Assembly: GCF_000484535.1 (NCBI RefSeq)
Contig: NC_022600.1
Span: 558,001 to 622,000 of the forward strand
Direction of reading: 5' to 3'
Length of the DNA stretch: 64,000 nucleotides
Origin: Gloeobacter kilaueensis JS1
GTDB taxonomy: Bacteria; Cyanobacteriota; Cyanobacteriia; Gloeobacterales; Gloeobacteraceae
Positions 1-8,373 of this stretch are shown piece after piece; the stretch's first letter is position 1; each line of letters begins with the position of its first letter. The notes beneath the pieces were generated by a model. The model made no database searches and was not told the DNA's origin. It was given only the letters and a program-made list of their open reading frames with translations. The position numbers and the translations under genes are program-made.

Positions 1-355
1 TCTGTACCCCTGGCACCCCCCGGATCGCCTCGCCGACGCTGTTGGCCCCCTTGCGCTCCAGCTCCTTGCGATCGACGATGTAGACCGTGCTGGAGGTGTC
101 CTTGAGTCTGACCGCTCGGCGGTTGCTGGTCACCGTCACCTCGTCGAGCAGATAATTGCCGCCGCTGGAGTCGGCTCCCGTTGTCTTCAATACTGGCTGC
201 TGAGCAAGCAGCGGATCGCTGAGCAGGCGGGCACTGGTGGGCACAAGAAGATCCGCTTTTTTGGTGAGAGCCACTTCTGTCGGCTCAGCCAGAAGCGGCA
301 TCGCGGCCAATCCACTGCAGCCGAGCACGAGCAGGACAAGGCGACTGTTAAACAT
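1..355 (-). CDS. TonB-dependent receptor, N-terminal part (runs off left edge)
   Basis: Only the first 118 codons are inside the window. The start is ATG at 355, followed by a hydrophobic Sec-type signal segment (LVLLVLGCSGLAAMPLLA). After a linker, the sequence around residue 65 onward (LLDEVTVTSNRRAVRLKDTS, then VYIVDRKELERKGANSVGEA and IRGVPGVQ) is the classical start of the plug domain of TonB-dependent outer-membrane receptors. The beta-barrel lies beyond the edge, so the substrate cannot be told; siderophores, cobalamin or other large solutes are the usual ligands. A second, complete receptor lies at 27336-30098 and a TonB energy transducer at 44162-45115. The family call is firm, the substrate unknown. 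Confidence 0.85.
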   Translation of the reverse strand, partial: MFNSRLVLLVLGCSGLAAMPLLAEPTEVALTKKADLLVPTSARLLSDPLLAQQPVLKTTGADSSGGNYLLDEVTVTSNRRAVRLKDTSSTVYIVDRKELERKGANSVGEAIRGVPGVQ

Positions 356-551
356 GATGAACTTCCCTATGTAGGAAGATTTTCAGCACAAACCTTCTTA
401 ACGCGATATGCCCCCCTGGGGGATCCGTGTTTCCTCACAACAAATACTCACCCATCTCACGCCAGCCCCCATCGGGCCAGAATCACTGCCGCATTGCTGA
501 GAGAAGTTGTATTTTCTTCGTCCTTTCTCTCCCGTATACCCCCGGCGGGGA

Positions 552-597
552 TAGACAGGCTTCGTCGAGCTGCAGTATAGTTAAGTTGTGTTACAAA
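552..597 (+). promoter_or_regulatory. Putative hli promoter with HLR1 (RpaB-binding) element
   Basis: TAGACA (552-557) and TATAGT (576-581) are separated by 18 bp and would put the start near 588. Directly over this point lie two 8-bp half-sites, GTTAAGTT (580-587) and GTTACAAA (590-597), spaced by 2 bp. This fits the HLR1 pattern (G/T)TTACA(T/A)(T/A)-N2-repeat known for the cyanobacterial response regulator RpaB at high-light-inducible genes; the first half-site has two mismatches and the second none. A site over the transcription start would repress in low light. The site is seen; its function is inferred. Confidence 0.5.
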
Positions 598-626
598 GCG
601 TTAATTAATATTTCAGGGGCAGAATC

Positions 627-809
627 ATGACTCGCAATTCGAGCACCGAGACGAACGGACAGGATCGCAATGCCTGGCTTACGGGCTTTACTCCCCAAGC
701 TGAGATCTGGAACGGGCGGCTCGCGATGATTGGGTTTGTTGCCTATGTGCTGTGGGATCTAGCCGGGGCGAGCGTCCTGCGCGATGTTCTCCATCTTTTG
801 CCCCGCTGA
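627..809 (+). CDS. hli: High-light-inducible protein (Hlip/SCP, one-helix chlorophyll-binding protein)
   Basis: The 60-residue protein has one predicted membrane helix carrying the chlorophyll a/b-binding motif: AEIWNGRLAMIGFVAYVLWD, with the charged E-x-x-N-x-R core that ligates chlorophyll and pairs two helices. Such proteins sit in the thylakoid (in Gloeobacter, the cytoplasmic membrane), bind chlorophyll and carotenoid and protect newly made photosystem II. The N-terminal 25 residues are polar and cytoplasmic. An AGGGG ribosome site lies about 9 bases before the ATG. A putative RpaB box is just upstream, and the next gene, 27 bp downstream, encodes a one-helix protein resembling the PSII factor Psb35, suggesting a photoprotection pair. 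The Hlip call is strong; which Hli paralogue it is cannot be told. Confidence 0.92.
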   Translation: MTRNSSTETNGQDRNAWLTGFTPQAEIWNGRLAMIGFVAYVLWDLAGASVLRDVLHLLPR

Positions 810-836
810 GCTTTCACCTGATTTTCGAGGTCAATA

Positions 837-1004
837 ATGCTTCTGTACTTTGGACTGCTGACTGTCGGTTTCATCGCCTGCGTCGTTCTCGGATCGCTGG
901 CCTGGTACGCTTCCAAGCGTCCGGCGGGCTGGGAAAACGCCGAGACGCCGGGCTGGGTCAAAAAGCTCGGGGTGGCGCAGATCCAGACGACCGGCGCTGA
1001 GTGA
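837..1004 (+). CDS. Psb35-like single-helix membrane microprotein
   Basis: A 55-residue reading frame starting at ATG 837, 27 bp after the hli stop. It has one N-terminal membrane helix (about residues 2-24, LLYFGLLTVGFIACVVLGSL) followed by a conserved-looking W-Y-x-S-K-R-P-x-G-W-E segment and a short polar tail. Small cyanobacterial proteins of this kind (one helix, then SKRPxGWE) include, to my recollection, Psb35, which is reported to stabilise the CP47 module together with Hlips. The position next to an hli gene fits that role. Family assignment is by motif memory, not by search; it could instead be another PSII or membrane microprotein. The coding status is well supported by the hydrophobic pattern and tight spacing. 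Confidence 0.6.
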   Translation: MLLYFGLLTVGFIACVVLGSLAWYASKRPAGWENAETPGWVKKLGVAQIQTTGAE

Positions 1005-1040
1005 TGCTGCTATTTGCTGTACTGGGCAAAAGTTGAGCGC

Positions 1041-1736
1041 TCAACTGCCGCCGTAGACGGGCACCGCTGCACCGCTCACATCCGCAGCGGCCTCGGAGGC
1101 GAGAAAGCAGATGACCTCAGCGAGGGAGGCGGGGGTGACCCACTTCGAGGCGTTCTGCTCGCCCATCGCTGCCCGGTTGGCTGGTGTGTCGATGATGCTG
1201 GGCAGGACCGTGTTTGCTGTGATGCCTGTGCCTTTGGTTTCAGCGGCGATTGCTCTGGTAAAGGCGACGACCCCGGCTTTTGCCGCCGAGTAAGCGGCCA
1301 GTTGCGCCGCCGGTTCCACAGCACCCCGCGAACCGACCGTGACAATGCGGCCATAGTTTTGCGGCAGCATCCGGGCAAGGCAGTGCTTGGACACTAAAAA
1401 AGTAGTGGACAGGTTCAGCTCGAAGTTGTGCTGCCAGTCGGCGTAGCTGTACTGGGCCGTCGGTCCCATGCTGAAGCCGCCGACCAGATGGATCAAGACA
1501 TCGACCCGCTCCATCGAGGCGACCAGATTTTCGACGCTCCCCTCGTCGGTCAGATTCGCTTCGACGAGCCGCACCCGCGTCCACTGGGCCGGGGAGAGGT
1601 GGCTTTTGAACCGCTCGACTTCCCGCTGCTCAATATAAGGAATCGTCAGCCAGCCGCCCCGTTCGAGCACCGCCAAAGCGACGCCCAACCCCAGACCGCC
1701 CGTGCCGCCGGTGAGCAGTACCTGTTTGCCCTGCAT
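1041..1736 (-). CDS. SDR-family oxidoreductase
   Basis: The 231-residue protein begins with a Rossmann nucleotide-binding motif (LLTGGTGGLGLGVAL, residues about 7-21). It has the NAG-equivalent region near HLVGG, a catalytic serine in TVGSRGA, and the Y-x-x-x-K pair in AAYSAAKAG, all in the classical short-chain dehydrogenase order. It ends in a typical GAAVPVYGG tail. These are cytoplasmic NAD(P)(H)-dependent dehydrogenases/reductases; the substrate cannot be inferred, although the sequence is reminiscent of quinoid dihydropteridine-reductase-like or 3-oxoacyl-reductase-like SDRs. It lies 18 bp downstream of the secreted protein gene at 1755-2267 on the same strand, so the two are probably cotranscribed. 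Start ATG at 1736. Confidence 0.88.
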   Translation of the reverse strand: MQGKQVLLTGGTGGLGLGVALAVLERGGWLTIPYIEQREVERFKSHLSPAQWTRVRLVEANLTDEGSVENLVASMERVDVLIHLVGGFSMGPTAQYSYADWQHNFELNLSTTFLVSKHCLARMLPQNYGRIVTVGSRGAVEPAAQLAAYSAAKAGVVAFTRAIAAETKGTGITANTVLPSIIDTPANRAAMGEQNASKWVTPASLAEVICFLASEAAADVSGAAVPVYGGS

Positions 1737-1754
1737 TCTCGATTTCTCCTTCTT

Positions 1755-2267
1755 TCAAGATGGGGCGCAACTGCCGCTTAGATGCACCGCGAAGGTCAGC
1801 GTGCGGGGCACAGGTGTGCGCAGGGCACTGACGATGACAGGAATACCCCGCTGGCCGATCGCCGGTTGGATGTCGGTGAGCGGCTGCTGGCCTGGCGGCA
1901 GAACGTCCGAGAGCGACTGCAGGCCGTGGCCGAATAAATTGTATTCGACCGCCTCGCCAGTCCTATCTGCTGAACGATAGCGGGGACGCATCTGCAGGCT
2001 GACAATCCACTCGGGCATATTCTCGACGCTGCGGGCGGTCTCAAGGGTGGGAGCCACCTGCAACTGCTGAGCCACGAAGCTCGATCCGGCAGCGCAGGCA
2101 GGGGCGTTCAAGACTGCCTGGCCCGCGTAGCTACCCGCCTCGATTGTGGCGTAGGCCGAGAGGGTAAGGGGCTCGGAGGGGGCAGCCCGCAAACCCGGAG
2201 CCGCCAGAGCGCTCGCAACAAGAACCAGGACGGTGCCCCCGGCTGTTCTATTTGAACGTGTTTGCAT
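1755..2267 (-). CDS. Secreted protein of unknown function
   Basis: The preferred start is ATG at 2267, because it is followed by a good Sec signal peptide (basic MQTRSNR, hydrophobic VLVLVASALAAPG, then LRAA cleavage region); an upstream in-frame extension to 2339 would add 24 unconvincing residues. The mature part (about 140 residues) contains two cysteines (NAPACAAG and the C-terminal GSCAPS) that could form a disulfide, and beta-rich text such as PRTLTFAVHLSGSC. I do not recognise the family. It is followed after 18 bp by the SDR gene. It is probably periplasmic; no catalytic motif is visible. Confidence 0.6.
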   Translation of the reverse strand: MQTRSNRTAGGTVLVLVASALAAPGLRAAPSEPLTLSAYATIEAGSYAGQAVLNAPACAAGSSFVAQQLQVAPTLETARSVENMPEWIVSLQMRPRYRSADRTGEAVEYNLFGHGLQSLSDVLPPGQQPLTDIQPAIGQRGIPVIVSALRTPVPRTLTFAVHLSGSCAPS

Positions 2268-2399
2268 CCTTCTGGCCAGAGTAAGGACATTCCATTTTCG
2301 AGTATCCAGCGGTGCGGACCCTGCGGCCCCGGTTAGCATGAAATGTTTACGGAGAACCTATGTGCTAAGAGTAAAAGGAAACCGTGAAAAGAAGCGGTC

Positions 2400-5300
2400 A
2401 TGCCCTCCGGATCGGTGCCGGTTGAGACAGCCCTGGTCGTTGCCTGCGAGCTATTGGGCCAGAAGCGCCTGAGTGCTGTTCAGGAGTTGATTTTGCGCCA
2501 GGCGTGGGATGGGCTGACCTATCCAGAAATCGCCGAGCGGCACGGCTACGACCCCGGCTACCTCAAAGATGCCGGCTCCAAACTGTGGCAGGCGCTCTCC
2601 CAGGCTCTGGGGGAGCGGGTGAGCAAAAAGAATGTCCACCTGATGCTCGTTCCCCAGGCGCAGCCCAAACCGCTGCCGTCGCCGACAGCGGCCCTCAGCC
2701 TGCCCCCGCAGTGGCACTGGGGGGATGCGCCGGACGTAGCGATCTTTTATGGCAGAAGTGAGGAGTTAAGCCTGCTCGGGCGCTGGCTCTGCCGCGAGCG
2801 CTGCCGCCTTGTCGTCCTCACAGGCATGGGCGGTATGGGCAAGACGGCTCTGGCCGCGAAACTGGCCGAACAGGTCAAGGGTGACTTTGAATATCTCTAC
2901 TGGCAGTCGCTGCGCAACGCCCCCCGCTACGAGGAGGTGCTCAGCCGCATCCTCCAGTTTTTATCGACGGCTTCGACTGCCCTCAGAGCCGCCGAGACGA
3001 CGGACGATCTCTCGCTTTTAGTCGAAATTCTCAAGCAGCACCGATGTCTATTGGTGCTCGACAACTTCGAGGCGGTGCTGTGCGAGGGCGACACCGGCGA
3101 GCACTACCGCGAGGGCTGTGAGGGCTACGCCGAGCTGTTGCGGCGGCTGGCGGAGGAACCGCACCGCAGCAGTCTCCTGCTCACCAGCCGTGAAAAACCG
3201 CGCAGCCTCTCGGTGCTGGAGGGCGATTCGCGGGCGGTGCGCTGCTTAAAATTAAACGGCCTGGACGCGGAGGCCGCCCGGCAGATGCTCGCCGCCCGTG
3301 GCCACGATCCGGGCTTTGCCGGCGGCTGGCAGACTTTGTTTGCCCACTACGGCGGCAATCCCCTCGCCCTCAAGATCGCCTCGGCGACGATCCGCGATCT
3401 GTTCGCCGGGCAGATCGAGCCGTTTTTGGAGCAGGGCGTCGTCGTCTTCGGCGGCATCGACAGTCTGCTTGCCGAACAACTGGGCCGTCTATCGGCTCTC
3501 GAAGAGCAGATTCTCCACCGGCTCGCCCTGCGCCGTGAACCCCAGAGTACCGAGGCGCTGCAGGCGGCGATCGTTCCTGCCGCCAGCCGCCCGCGCGTGC
3601 TGGAGGCGCTCGACGCCCTGGCCCGCCGTTCCCTTATCGAAATCGAAGCGTCCGGTTTTCGGCTGTCGCCGGTGGTGCTGGAATACGCAGTCGCCCAGCT
3701 GGTAGAAGGCATCTACGCAGAATTGCTGGGAGGTCAATTCGTCTGGCTTGAGCGCTACGCCCTGGTCCAGACCCAGATCAAAGACTACGTGCGCGACTGT
3801 CAGATCCAGGCGGTGCTCGCACCGCTGGCGCAAAAATTGGTGAGTGATTTTGGCAGCAGCGCTCAGGCTGGTTGGCACCTCCGCTCGCTCATCGCCAGTC
3901 TGCAGAGTGGGGGCACCAGCGTCGGCCAGAGCGCCGGCAACCTGCTCAACCTGCTCTGCCTGCTCAAAGTGCCGCTGGTTGGGGCGGATTTTTCGGGCCT
4001 GACCATCCATCAGGCTTTTCTCAAGGACGCGGATCTGCGCCAGGTCAACTTCAAAGACACAGATCTCAGCGGCTCGGTGTTTGCCGAGACGACGGGCAGC
4101 GTGCTGTCCCTCAGCTTTCACCCGGATGGCCAGACGCTGGTGACGGGCGACACGGCCAACCGGGTACGGCTGTGGCGGGCAGCGGACCTCAAACTGCTGC
4201 GGGTGGGCGACGAGCACACCAGCTGGGTCTACTCGGTGGCTGTCAGTCCGGACGGGCGCACGCTGGCCTCCGGCAGTTTCGATCGGACCGTCCGCCTCTG
4301 GGACGCCCGCGACCTGCGCTCCCGGCAGGTGCTCACAGGCCACACCGATTGGGTGTACGCCGTCGCCTTCAGCCCGGACGGTTCGCTGCTCGCCAGTGCC
4401 GGGGCCGATCGCTGCATCCGGCTCTGGCAGATCGAGACGGGCGAATGTTGCGCCATCCTGCCCGTGGCCGGACGGGTCTGGAGCGTTGTTTTTTTGAACA
4501 ATACCCTCGTCGCCGGTGGCGCAGACGATGGCAGCATCAGGCTTTGGGACGTTTCAAGCGCCCGCTTGCGCGCCCGCTTGCGCGCCCATACCGGGGCGGT
4601 ACGCTCCCTCGCCTTCGACCGGCGGACGAAGCACCTCGTCAGCGCCGGTGAAGATGGCGTGCTGCGGATCTGGGATCTCTCCCGGCAAAGCTGCCTGTCG
4701 CTCTTGCGCGGCCACCGCTCGGCGGTGCTCTGCGTGGGCTTTACCCCCGACGGCCAGACGATCGCAAGTGGCAGCGAGGACCGGACGGTGCGGTTGTGGG
4801 AGGTGGCGAGCGGTCGCTGTCTTGCCCTCTGGCCTGTCCATAGCGGGCGCGTCTGGTCGATCGGCTGTGCTGCCGATGGCCGAACGATCGCCACCAGCGG
4901 CGACGACCGCACCCTCAAGACCTGGGCGCTGCCGGAAGGCCAGTGCCTGCGGACGCTGCAGGGCTACACCAATTTTGTCTGGTCCGTCGCCTGTAGCCCG
5001 GATGGATCGCTCTTTGCCGGTGCCCACGAAGATCGCAAGGTGCGGCTGTGGGCAGCCCAGCGACCGGGGGATCGTCCTGCCATCCTGGCCGGGCACGACG
5101 ACGAGGTGCTCGCCGTTGCCTTCAGCCCAACCGGACACTGGCTTGCCAGCACCGGCACCGACCGCAGCGTGCGCCTCTGGGATGTCCAGACACTGGAGTG
5201 TCTGCGGATCCTGCGCGGCCACACAGGCTGGGGGCGGGCCCTCGCCTTTGCTCCCGACGGATCGCTGCTTGCCAGTGCCAGTACGGACGGGAGTGTGCGG

Positions 5301-5972
5301 CTCTGGGCTCTACCCGCCGGTACACCCGCCGCGCTGCTCAAAGGCCACACTGGCGAGGTGCTCACCGTCGCCTTCGCTCGCTCTAGTTGTCTGCTTGCCA
5401 CCGGCGGCATCGACGGGACGGTGCGGCTCTGGGACAGTGCCAGCGGCCAGTGCCTGCAGGTGCTCGCAGGACACAGCGCCGGGGTGCAGACCGTTGCCTT
5501 CAGCCCGGATGGCAGGCTCATCGCGAGCGCCGGACACGACCAGTCGCTCTGCCTCTGGGAGATACAAGGCGGTCGTGCCCCTAATCAACTGGCCGCAACG
5601 CCCGGCAGCCGGATCTGGTCGATCGCCTTCAGCCCGGACGGGCGAATGATCGCCGCCGGCAACGAGGACCGCACGATTCGCCTCTGGCAGGTAGCGGATG
5701 GCCGGCTACTCTCTGTCTGGCACGGCCACGGCGGCTGGGTCTGGTCGATCGCCTTCAGCCCGGACGGTAGGGAGCTGATAAGCGGCAGCCAGGATGAGAC
5801 GGTGCGGCGCTGGAACGTACTCACCGGCGAGTGCGTGGCCGTTTTGCGGGCCGAACGCCCCTACGAGGGCATGGACATTACCGGAGCCACCGGCCTGAGT
5901 AGTGGCCAGCGAGCCCTCCTAAAAGACCTCGGCGCGGTGGAGGGGCTAGCGGGAGCCCCTCGAAACTTATAA
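2400..5972 (+). CDS. NB-ARC/WD40 STAND-family protein with 14 WD40 repeats
   Basis: An 1190-residue protein. Residues 1-85 resemble the helical vMAP-N domain common in cyanobacterial STAND proteins (DGLTYPEIAERHGYDPGYLK). Next comes an NB-ARC NTPase: P-loop TGMGGMGKTALAAKL near residue 140, Walker B CLLVLDNFEAVL near 220, sensor LLLTSREKPR and GNPLALK near 318. A short pentapeptide-like stretch (ADLRQVNFKDTDLSGSVF, about 545-562) precedes 14 WD40 repeats (about 565-1150), enough for two seven-bladed propellers. The C-terminus carries the tail RPYEGMDITGATGL often seen in cyanobacterial members. STAND proteins act as NTP-driven sensors or switches; some bacterial NLR-like relatives defend against phage. 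No separate effector domain is visible, so partner and output are unknown. Confidence 0.9.
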   Translation: MPSGSVPVETALVVACELLGQKRLSAVQELILRQAWDGLTYPEIAERHGYDPGYLKDAGSKLWQALSQALGERVSKKNVHLMLVPQAQPKPLPSPTAALSLPPQWHWGDAPDVAIFYGRSEELSLLGRWLCRERCRLVVLTGMGGMGKTALAAKLAEQVKGDFEYLYWQSLRNAPRYEEVLSRILQFLSTASTALRAAETTDDLSLLVEILKQHRCLLVLDNFEAVLCEGDTGEHYREGCEGYAELLRRLAEEPHRSSLLLTSREKPRSLSVLEGDSRAVRCLKLNGLDAEAARQMLAARGHDPGFAGGWQTLFAHYGGNPLALKIASATIRDLFAGQIEPFLEQGVVVFGGIDSLLAEQLGRLSALEEQILHRLALRREPQSTEALQAAIVPAASRPRVLEALDALARRSLIEIEASGFRLSPVVLEYAVAQLVEGIYAELLGGQFVWLERYALVQTQIKDYVRDCQIQAVLAPLAQKLVSDFGSSAQAGWHLRSLIASLQSGGTSVGQSAGNLLNLLCLLKVPLVGADFSGLTIHQAFLKDADLRQVNFKDTDLSGSVFAETTGSVLSLSFHPDGQTLVTGDTANRVRLWRAADLKLLRVGDEHTSWVYSVAVSPDGRTLASGSFDRTVRLWDARDLRSRQVLTGHTDWVYAVAFSPDGSLLASAGADRCIRLWQIETGECCAILPVAGRVWSVVFLNNTLVAGGADDGSIRLWDVSSARLRARLRAHTGAVRSLAFDRRTKHLVSAGEDGVLRIWDLSRQSCLSLLRGHRSAVLCVGFTPDGQTIASGSEDRTVRLWEVASGRCLALWPVHSGRVWSIGCAADGRTIATSGDDRTLKTWALPEGQCLRTLQGYTNFVWSVACSPDGSLFAGAHEDRKVRLWAAQRPGDRPAILAGHDDEVLAVAFSPTGHWLASTGTDRSVRLWDVQTLECLRILRGHTGWGRALAFAPDGSLLASASTDGSVRLWALPAGTPAALLKGHTGEVLTVAFARSSCLLATGGIDGTVRLWDSASGQCLQVLAGHSAGVQTVAFSPDGRLIASAGHDQSLCLWEIQGGRAPNQLAATPGSRIWSIAFSPDGRMIAAGNEDRTIRLWQVADGRLLSVWHGHGGWVWSIAFSPDGRELISGSQDETVRRWNVLTGECVAVLRAERPYEGMDITGATGLSSGQRALLKDLGAVEGLAGAPRNL

Positions 5973-6004
5973 AAGCGAACTTCTGAACAAGTTGGGGGAT
6001 GGCT

Positions 6005-6589
6005 TTAGCCCGACAGCTGTTGAACCTTGGCGAGTTTGTTCTTCATCTGCAGATGCCGGGCCACTTCGCCCTTGTCGTAGAACAGCTGCGCTGCGCTCGA
6101 AAAATCATCCGCCGCTCCGGCTAGATCGGCCAGCCGATGGCGGACGATGCCCCGATTGGCGATCACCTCTGCGTAGGTAGGCTCGATACGCAATGCCTCG
6201 TCATAACTTGCCAGAGCCAGACTGTGCAGACCAAGGCGATAGTAGGTATTGCCCTGCTTGTAGACGGCGCAGGCATCGCCCGGACATAGACGCACCACCG
6301 CCGTGTAGTCCTCGAGTGCGCCCTGAATGCTGCCCATTCGACCACGCGCCCCGGCGCGATTGAAGTAAGCGGCGGCAAAGTCGCTGTTGAGTTGAATGGC
6401 CCGGTTATAAGCCGCCAGAGCCATCTGATTTTTGTTGAGCCGCAAAAAAGCATTGCCCCGGTGGAAGTGCGCCGTCGCCGAGCACGAGTTGAGCAACAGC
6501 GCCTGGTCGTAAGCGTCAATCGCCCCTTGAAAATCGCCCTGTTTGAACTTGGACTCGCCTATCCTCAGCCAGCCCTTGATATCCAACAT
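6005..6589 (-). CDS. Tetratricopeptide (TPR) repeat protein
   Basis: The 194-residue protein is built almost wholly of TPR units: W-L-x-x-G-E-S-K-F-K-Q-G-D-F-Q-G, ATAHFHRGNAFLRLNKNQMA, FAAAYFNRAGARGRMGSIQG, CAVYKQGNTYYRLGLHSLAL and YAEVIANRGIVRHRLADLAG, about five repeats. There is no signal peptide, so it is probably a cytoplasmic protein-protein adaptor. GGAG precedes the ATG by 7 bases. It converges on the STAND gene, whose stop lies 32 bp away, but the strands differ, so no operon is implied. The client is unknown. Confidence 0.85.
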   Translation of the reverse strand: MLDIKGWLRIGESKFKQGDFQGAIDAYDQALLLNSCSATAHFHRGNAFLRLNKNQMALAAYNRAIQLNSDFAAAYFNRAGARGRMGSIQGALEDYTAVVRLCPGDACAVYKQGNTYYRLGLHSLALASYDEALRIEPTYAEVIANRGIVRHRLADLAGAADDFSSAAQLFYDKGEVARHLQMKNKLAKVQQLSG

Positions 6590-6849
6590 GGCGAAACTCC
6601 GAGAAAACCTGTTCTTCCAGACTAACGGCGAAGTTTAACGGGGGACTACAGCGCAGCTTTTCTTTAAGAACTGTTGATAGGGAGCAGAGCAACTGCGCTT
6701 TGGCTGGGTGAATTGTTTACTCTTCTGGAGCGGTCCTCAACCGCGTCTTGAGAGTCTGACCCCTCCCGCCCCCCGACGATATCGAACCTCCGGCGCGTCC
6801 AGGCGGTCAAAATGATTACCACTGTCCGCATCGAGCAGGTCAACCGAAC

Positions 6850-7185
6850 ATGCGCAAACTGCCAGCACTCTTGATTACTGCCTCTATCCTGCTGCCTGCC
6901 GCCGCCTGGGCACAGAGTTACGGCTACAACCAGCCCGGCTACGGTTATCCGAATAGCTACGGCTACGCCAACCCCAACAGCTACGGTTACGGCTACAGCA
7001 ACAATTACGGTTACGGCACAGGAGGCGCAGGCAATATTTCACCTGCTGAGCGCGACGCCCTGCGCCAGAGGCTGGCCAACCTTACCCCCGAGCAGCGCGC
7101 CCGGCTCATCGAGCGGCTGCGCCTCAGGCGGGCCGAGCGCCAGGGGGCTGGTTTTGGCGGCGGCTACGGACGGCCCTACCCGTAA
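6850..7185 (+). CDS. Secreted Tyr/Gly/Asn-rich repeat protein
   Basis: The 111-residue protein starts with a Sec signal peptide (MRKLPALLITASILLPAAAWA). Residues 22-60 are a low-complexity stretch made of repeats of the type (Q/N)-(P/S)-x-Y-G-Y (for example NSYGYANPNSYGYGYSNN). This is followed by an amphipathic helical part, ISPAERDALRQRLANLTPEQ, rich in Arg/Glu/Leu, then a G/Y-rich tail GGGYGRPYP. The Tyr-Gly tract resembles adhesive, matrix or amyloid-like secreted proteins, and the helical part resembles the LTPEQR helices of periplasmic Spy/CpxP-like or heavy-metal-resistance proteins. Function unknown. It lies about 105 bp before the next gene on the same strand. Confidence 0.7.
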   Translation: MRKLPALLITASILLPAAAWAQSYGYNQPGYGYPNSYGYANPNSYGYGYSNNYGYGTGGAGNISPAERDALRQRLANLTPEQRARLIERLRLRRAERQGAGFGGGYGRPYP

Positions 7186-7290
7186 AATTGCTGACTTTCT
7201 GGCTGACTTTTCTGGACTGACGGGCCGGTATTGCCCCGGTAGCGTTAAGACACAGGGGGTCGATTGGCCCCTGCACGCGGAAAAACAGCC

Positions 7291-8373
7291 ATGAAAAAAT
7301 CGACAATCTGCCTGGCGGCAGGCTGTGTCCTGTCGCTCGCTTCTTTGAGCGTGCCCGCCGCCTGGGCGGGAAGCGGCAGCTTTTACTGCCCGAGCAACCT
7401 CGTCTCCGACCAGCCGGGGGTAGCCAAGTTCCAGGATCCGGATCTGGTCAACGCCTGGGGCATCTCTGCCAGTTCCAGCAGTCCTTTTTGGGTCTCCGAT
7501 GCCGGAACGGGCAAGAGCACCCTCTACGACGGCAACGGCGTCAAGCAGAGCCTGATTGTGACGATCCCGCCCCCCGCCGGCAGCCCGGCTGGAACCCTCT
7601 CCGAACCGACTGGCCAGGTCTTCAACGCCACCACCGATTTTCAGGTGGGAGGGGCTCCGGCCATCTTCCTGTTTGCCACCACCAACGGCACGATCGCCGC
7701 CTGGAATACGGGTACGGTGGCTGTCAACGTCGTCGATGCGGCGAACGGTGCCGCCTACACGGGCGTCACCATCGGCAGCAACAGTTCGGGCAACTATCTT
7801 TTTGCCGCCAACTTCGCCAAAGGTGTCATCGATGTCTTCGACAAGAACTTTGCGACCGCCAACCTGAGCGGTACGTTCAGCGATCCGAATCTGCCCGCCG
7901 GATTTTCGCCCTTCAACATCCTGAATCTGGGCGGAACGCTCTACGTCGCCTACGCGAAGATAGACCCGGCGACCGGAGATGAGGTCAAAGGCCGGGGTCT
8001 GGGCTACGTCGATGCCTACGACACCAACGGCGTCCTGCTGCGCCGCGTCGCCTCCAAGGGTGTGCTCAACGCCCCCTGGGGGCTGGCGATCGCCCCGGCG
8101 AATTTTGGCAAATTCAGCAACGCCCTGCTGGTCGGCAACTTCGGCAACGGCCACATCAGCGGCTTCAATCCAACTACCGGCAAGTTTCTTGGCCAGCTAT
8201 TCGACCAGCCCCGGCATCGGGTGACGATCGACGGCCTGTGGGGAATCATCTTTGGCAACGGCGGCGCGGCGGGGCCGACGAACACGCTCTTTTTTGCCGC
8301 CGGACCCAACGACGAGCAAAACGGCCTGTTTGGCTCGATTGCCAGCAGCAGCAGTTCCTGCGGCGGCTACTGA
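7291..8373 (+). CDS. TIGR03118-family secreted protein
   Basis: The start is taken at ATG 7291, because the signal peptide (MKKSTICLAAGCVLSLASLS, cleaved near AWA) begins there; an upstream ATG at 7264 would add nine residues. The 360-residue protein has the layout of the TIGR03118 family: LVSDQPGVAKFQDPDLVNAW, GISASSSSPFWVSDAGTGKS, a repeated beta-propeller-like pattern (AIFLFATTNGTIAAWNTG, NYLFAANFAKGVIDVFDKNF) and the near-C-terminal pattern DGLWGIIFGNGG. Members are exported proteins of unknown function with a probable NHL-like propeller. The stop overlaps the end of the convergent YgjP-like gene by 7 bp. Confidence 0.85.
   Translation: MKKSTICLAAGCVLSLASLSVPAAWAGSGSFYCPSNLVSDQPGVAKFQDPDLVNAWGISASSSSPFWVSDAGTGKSTLYDGNGVKQSLIVTIPPPAGSPAGTLSEPTGQVFNATTDFQVGGAPAIFLFATTNGTIAAWNTGTVAVNVVDAANGAAYTGVTIGSNSSGNYLFAANFAKGVIDVFDKNFATANLSGTFSDPNLPAGFSPFNILNLGGTLYVAYAKIDPATGDEVKGRGLGYVDAYDTNGVLLRRVASKGVLNAPWGLAIAPANFGKFSNALLVGNFGNGHISGFNPTTGKFLGQLFDQPRHRVTIDGLWGIIFGNGGAAGPTNTLFFAAGPNDEQNGLFGSIASSSSSCGGY

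Noticed and set aside
360..430. Fur-box or cobalamin-riboswitch control of the left-edge receptor
   Set aside because: No GATAATGATTATC-like palindrome or B12-box could be recognised in the upstream region.
427..630. 67-residue open frame upstream of hli
   Set aside because: It overlaps the promoter and HLR1-like site, has no ribosome site and low-complexity composition; it ends inside the hli start codon.
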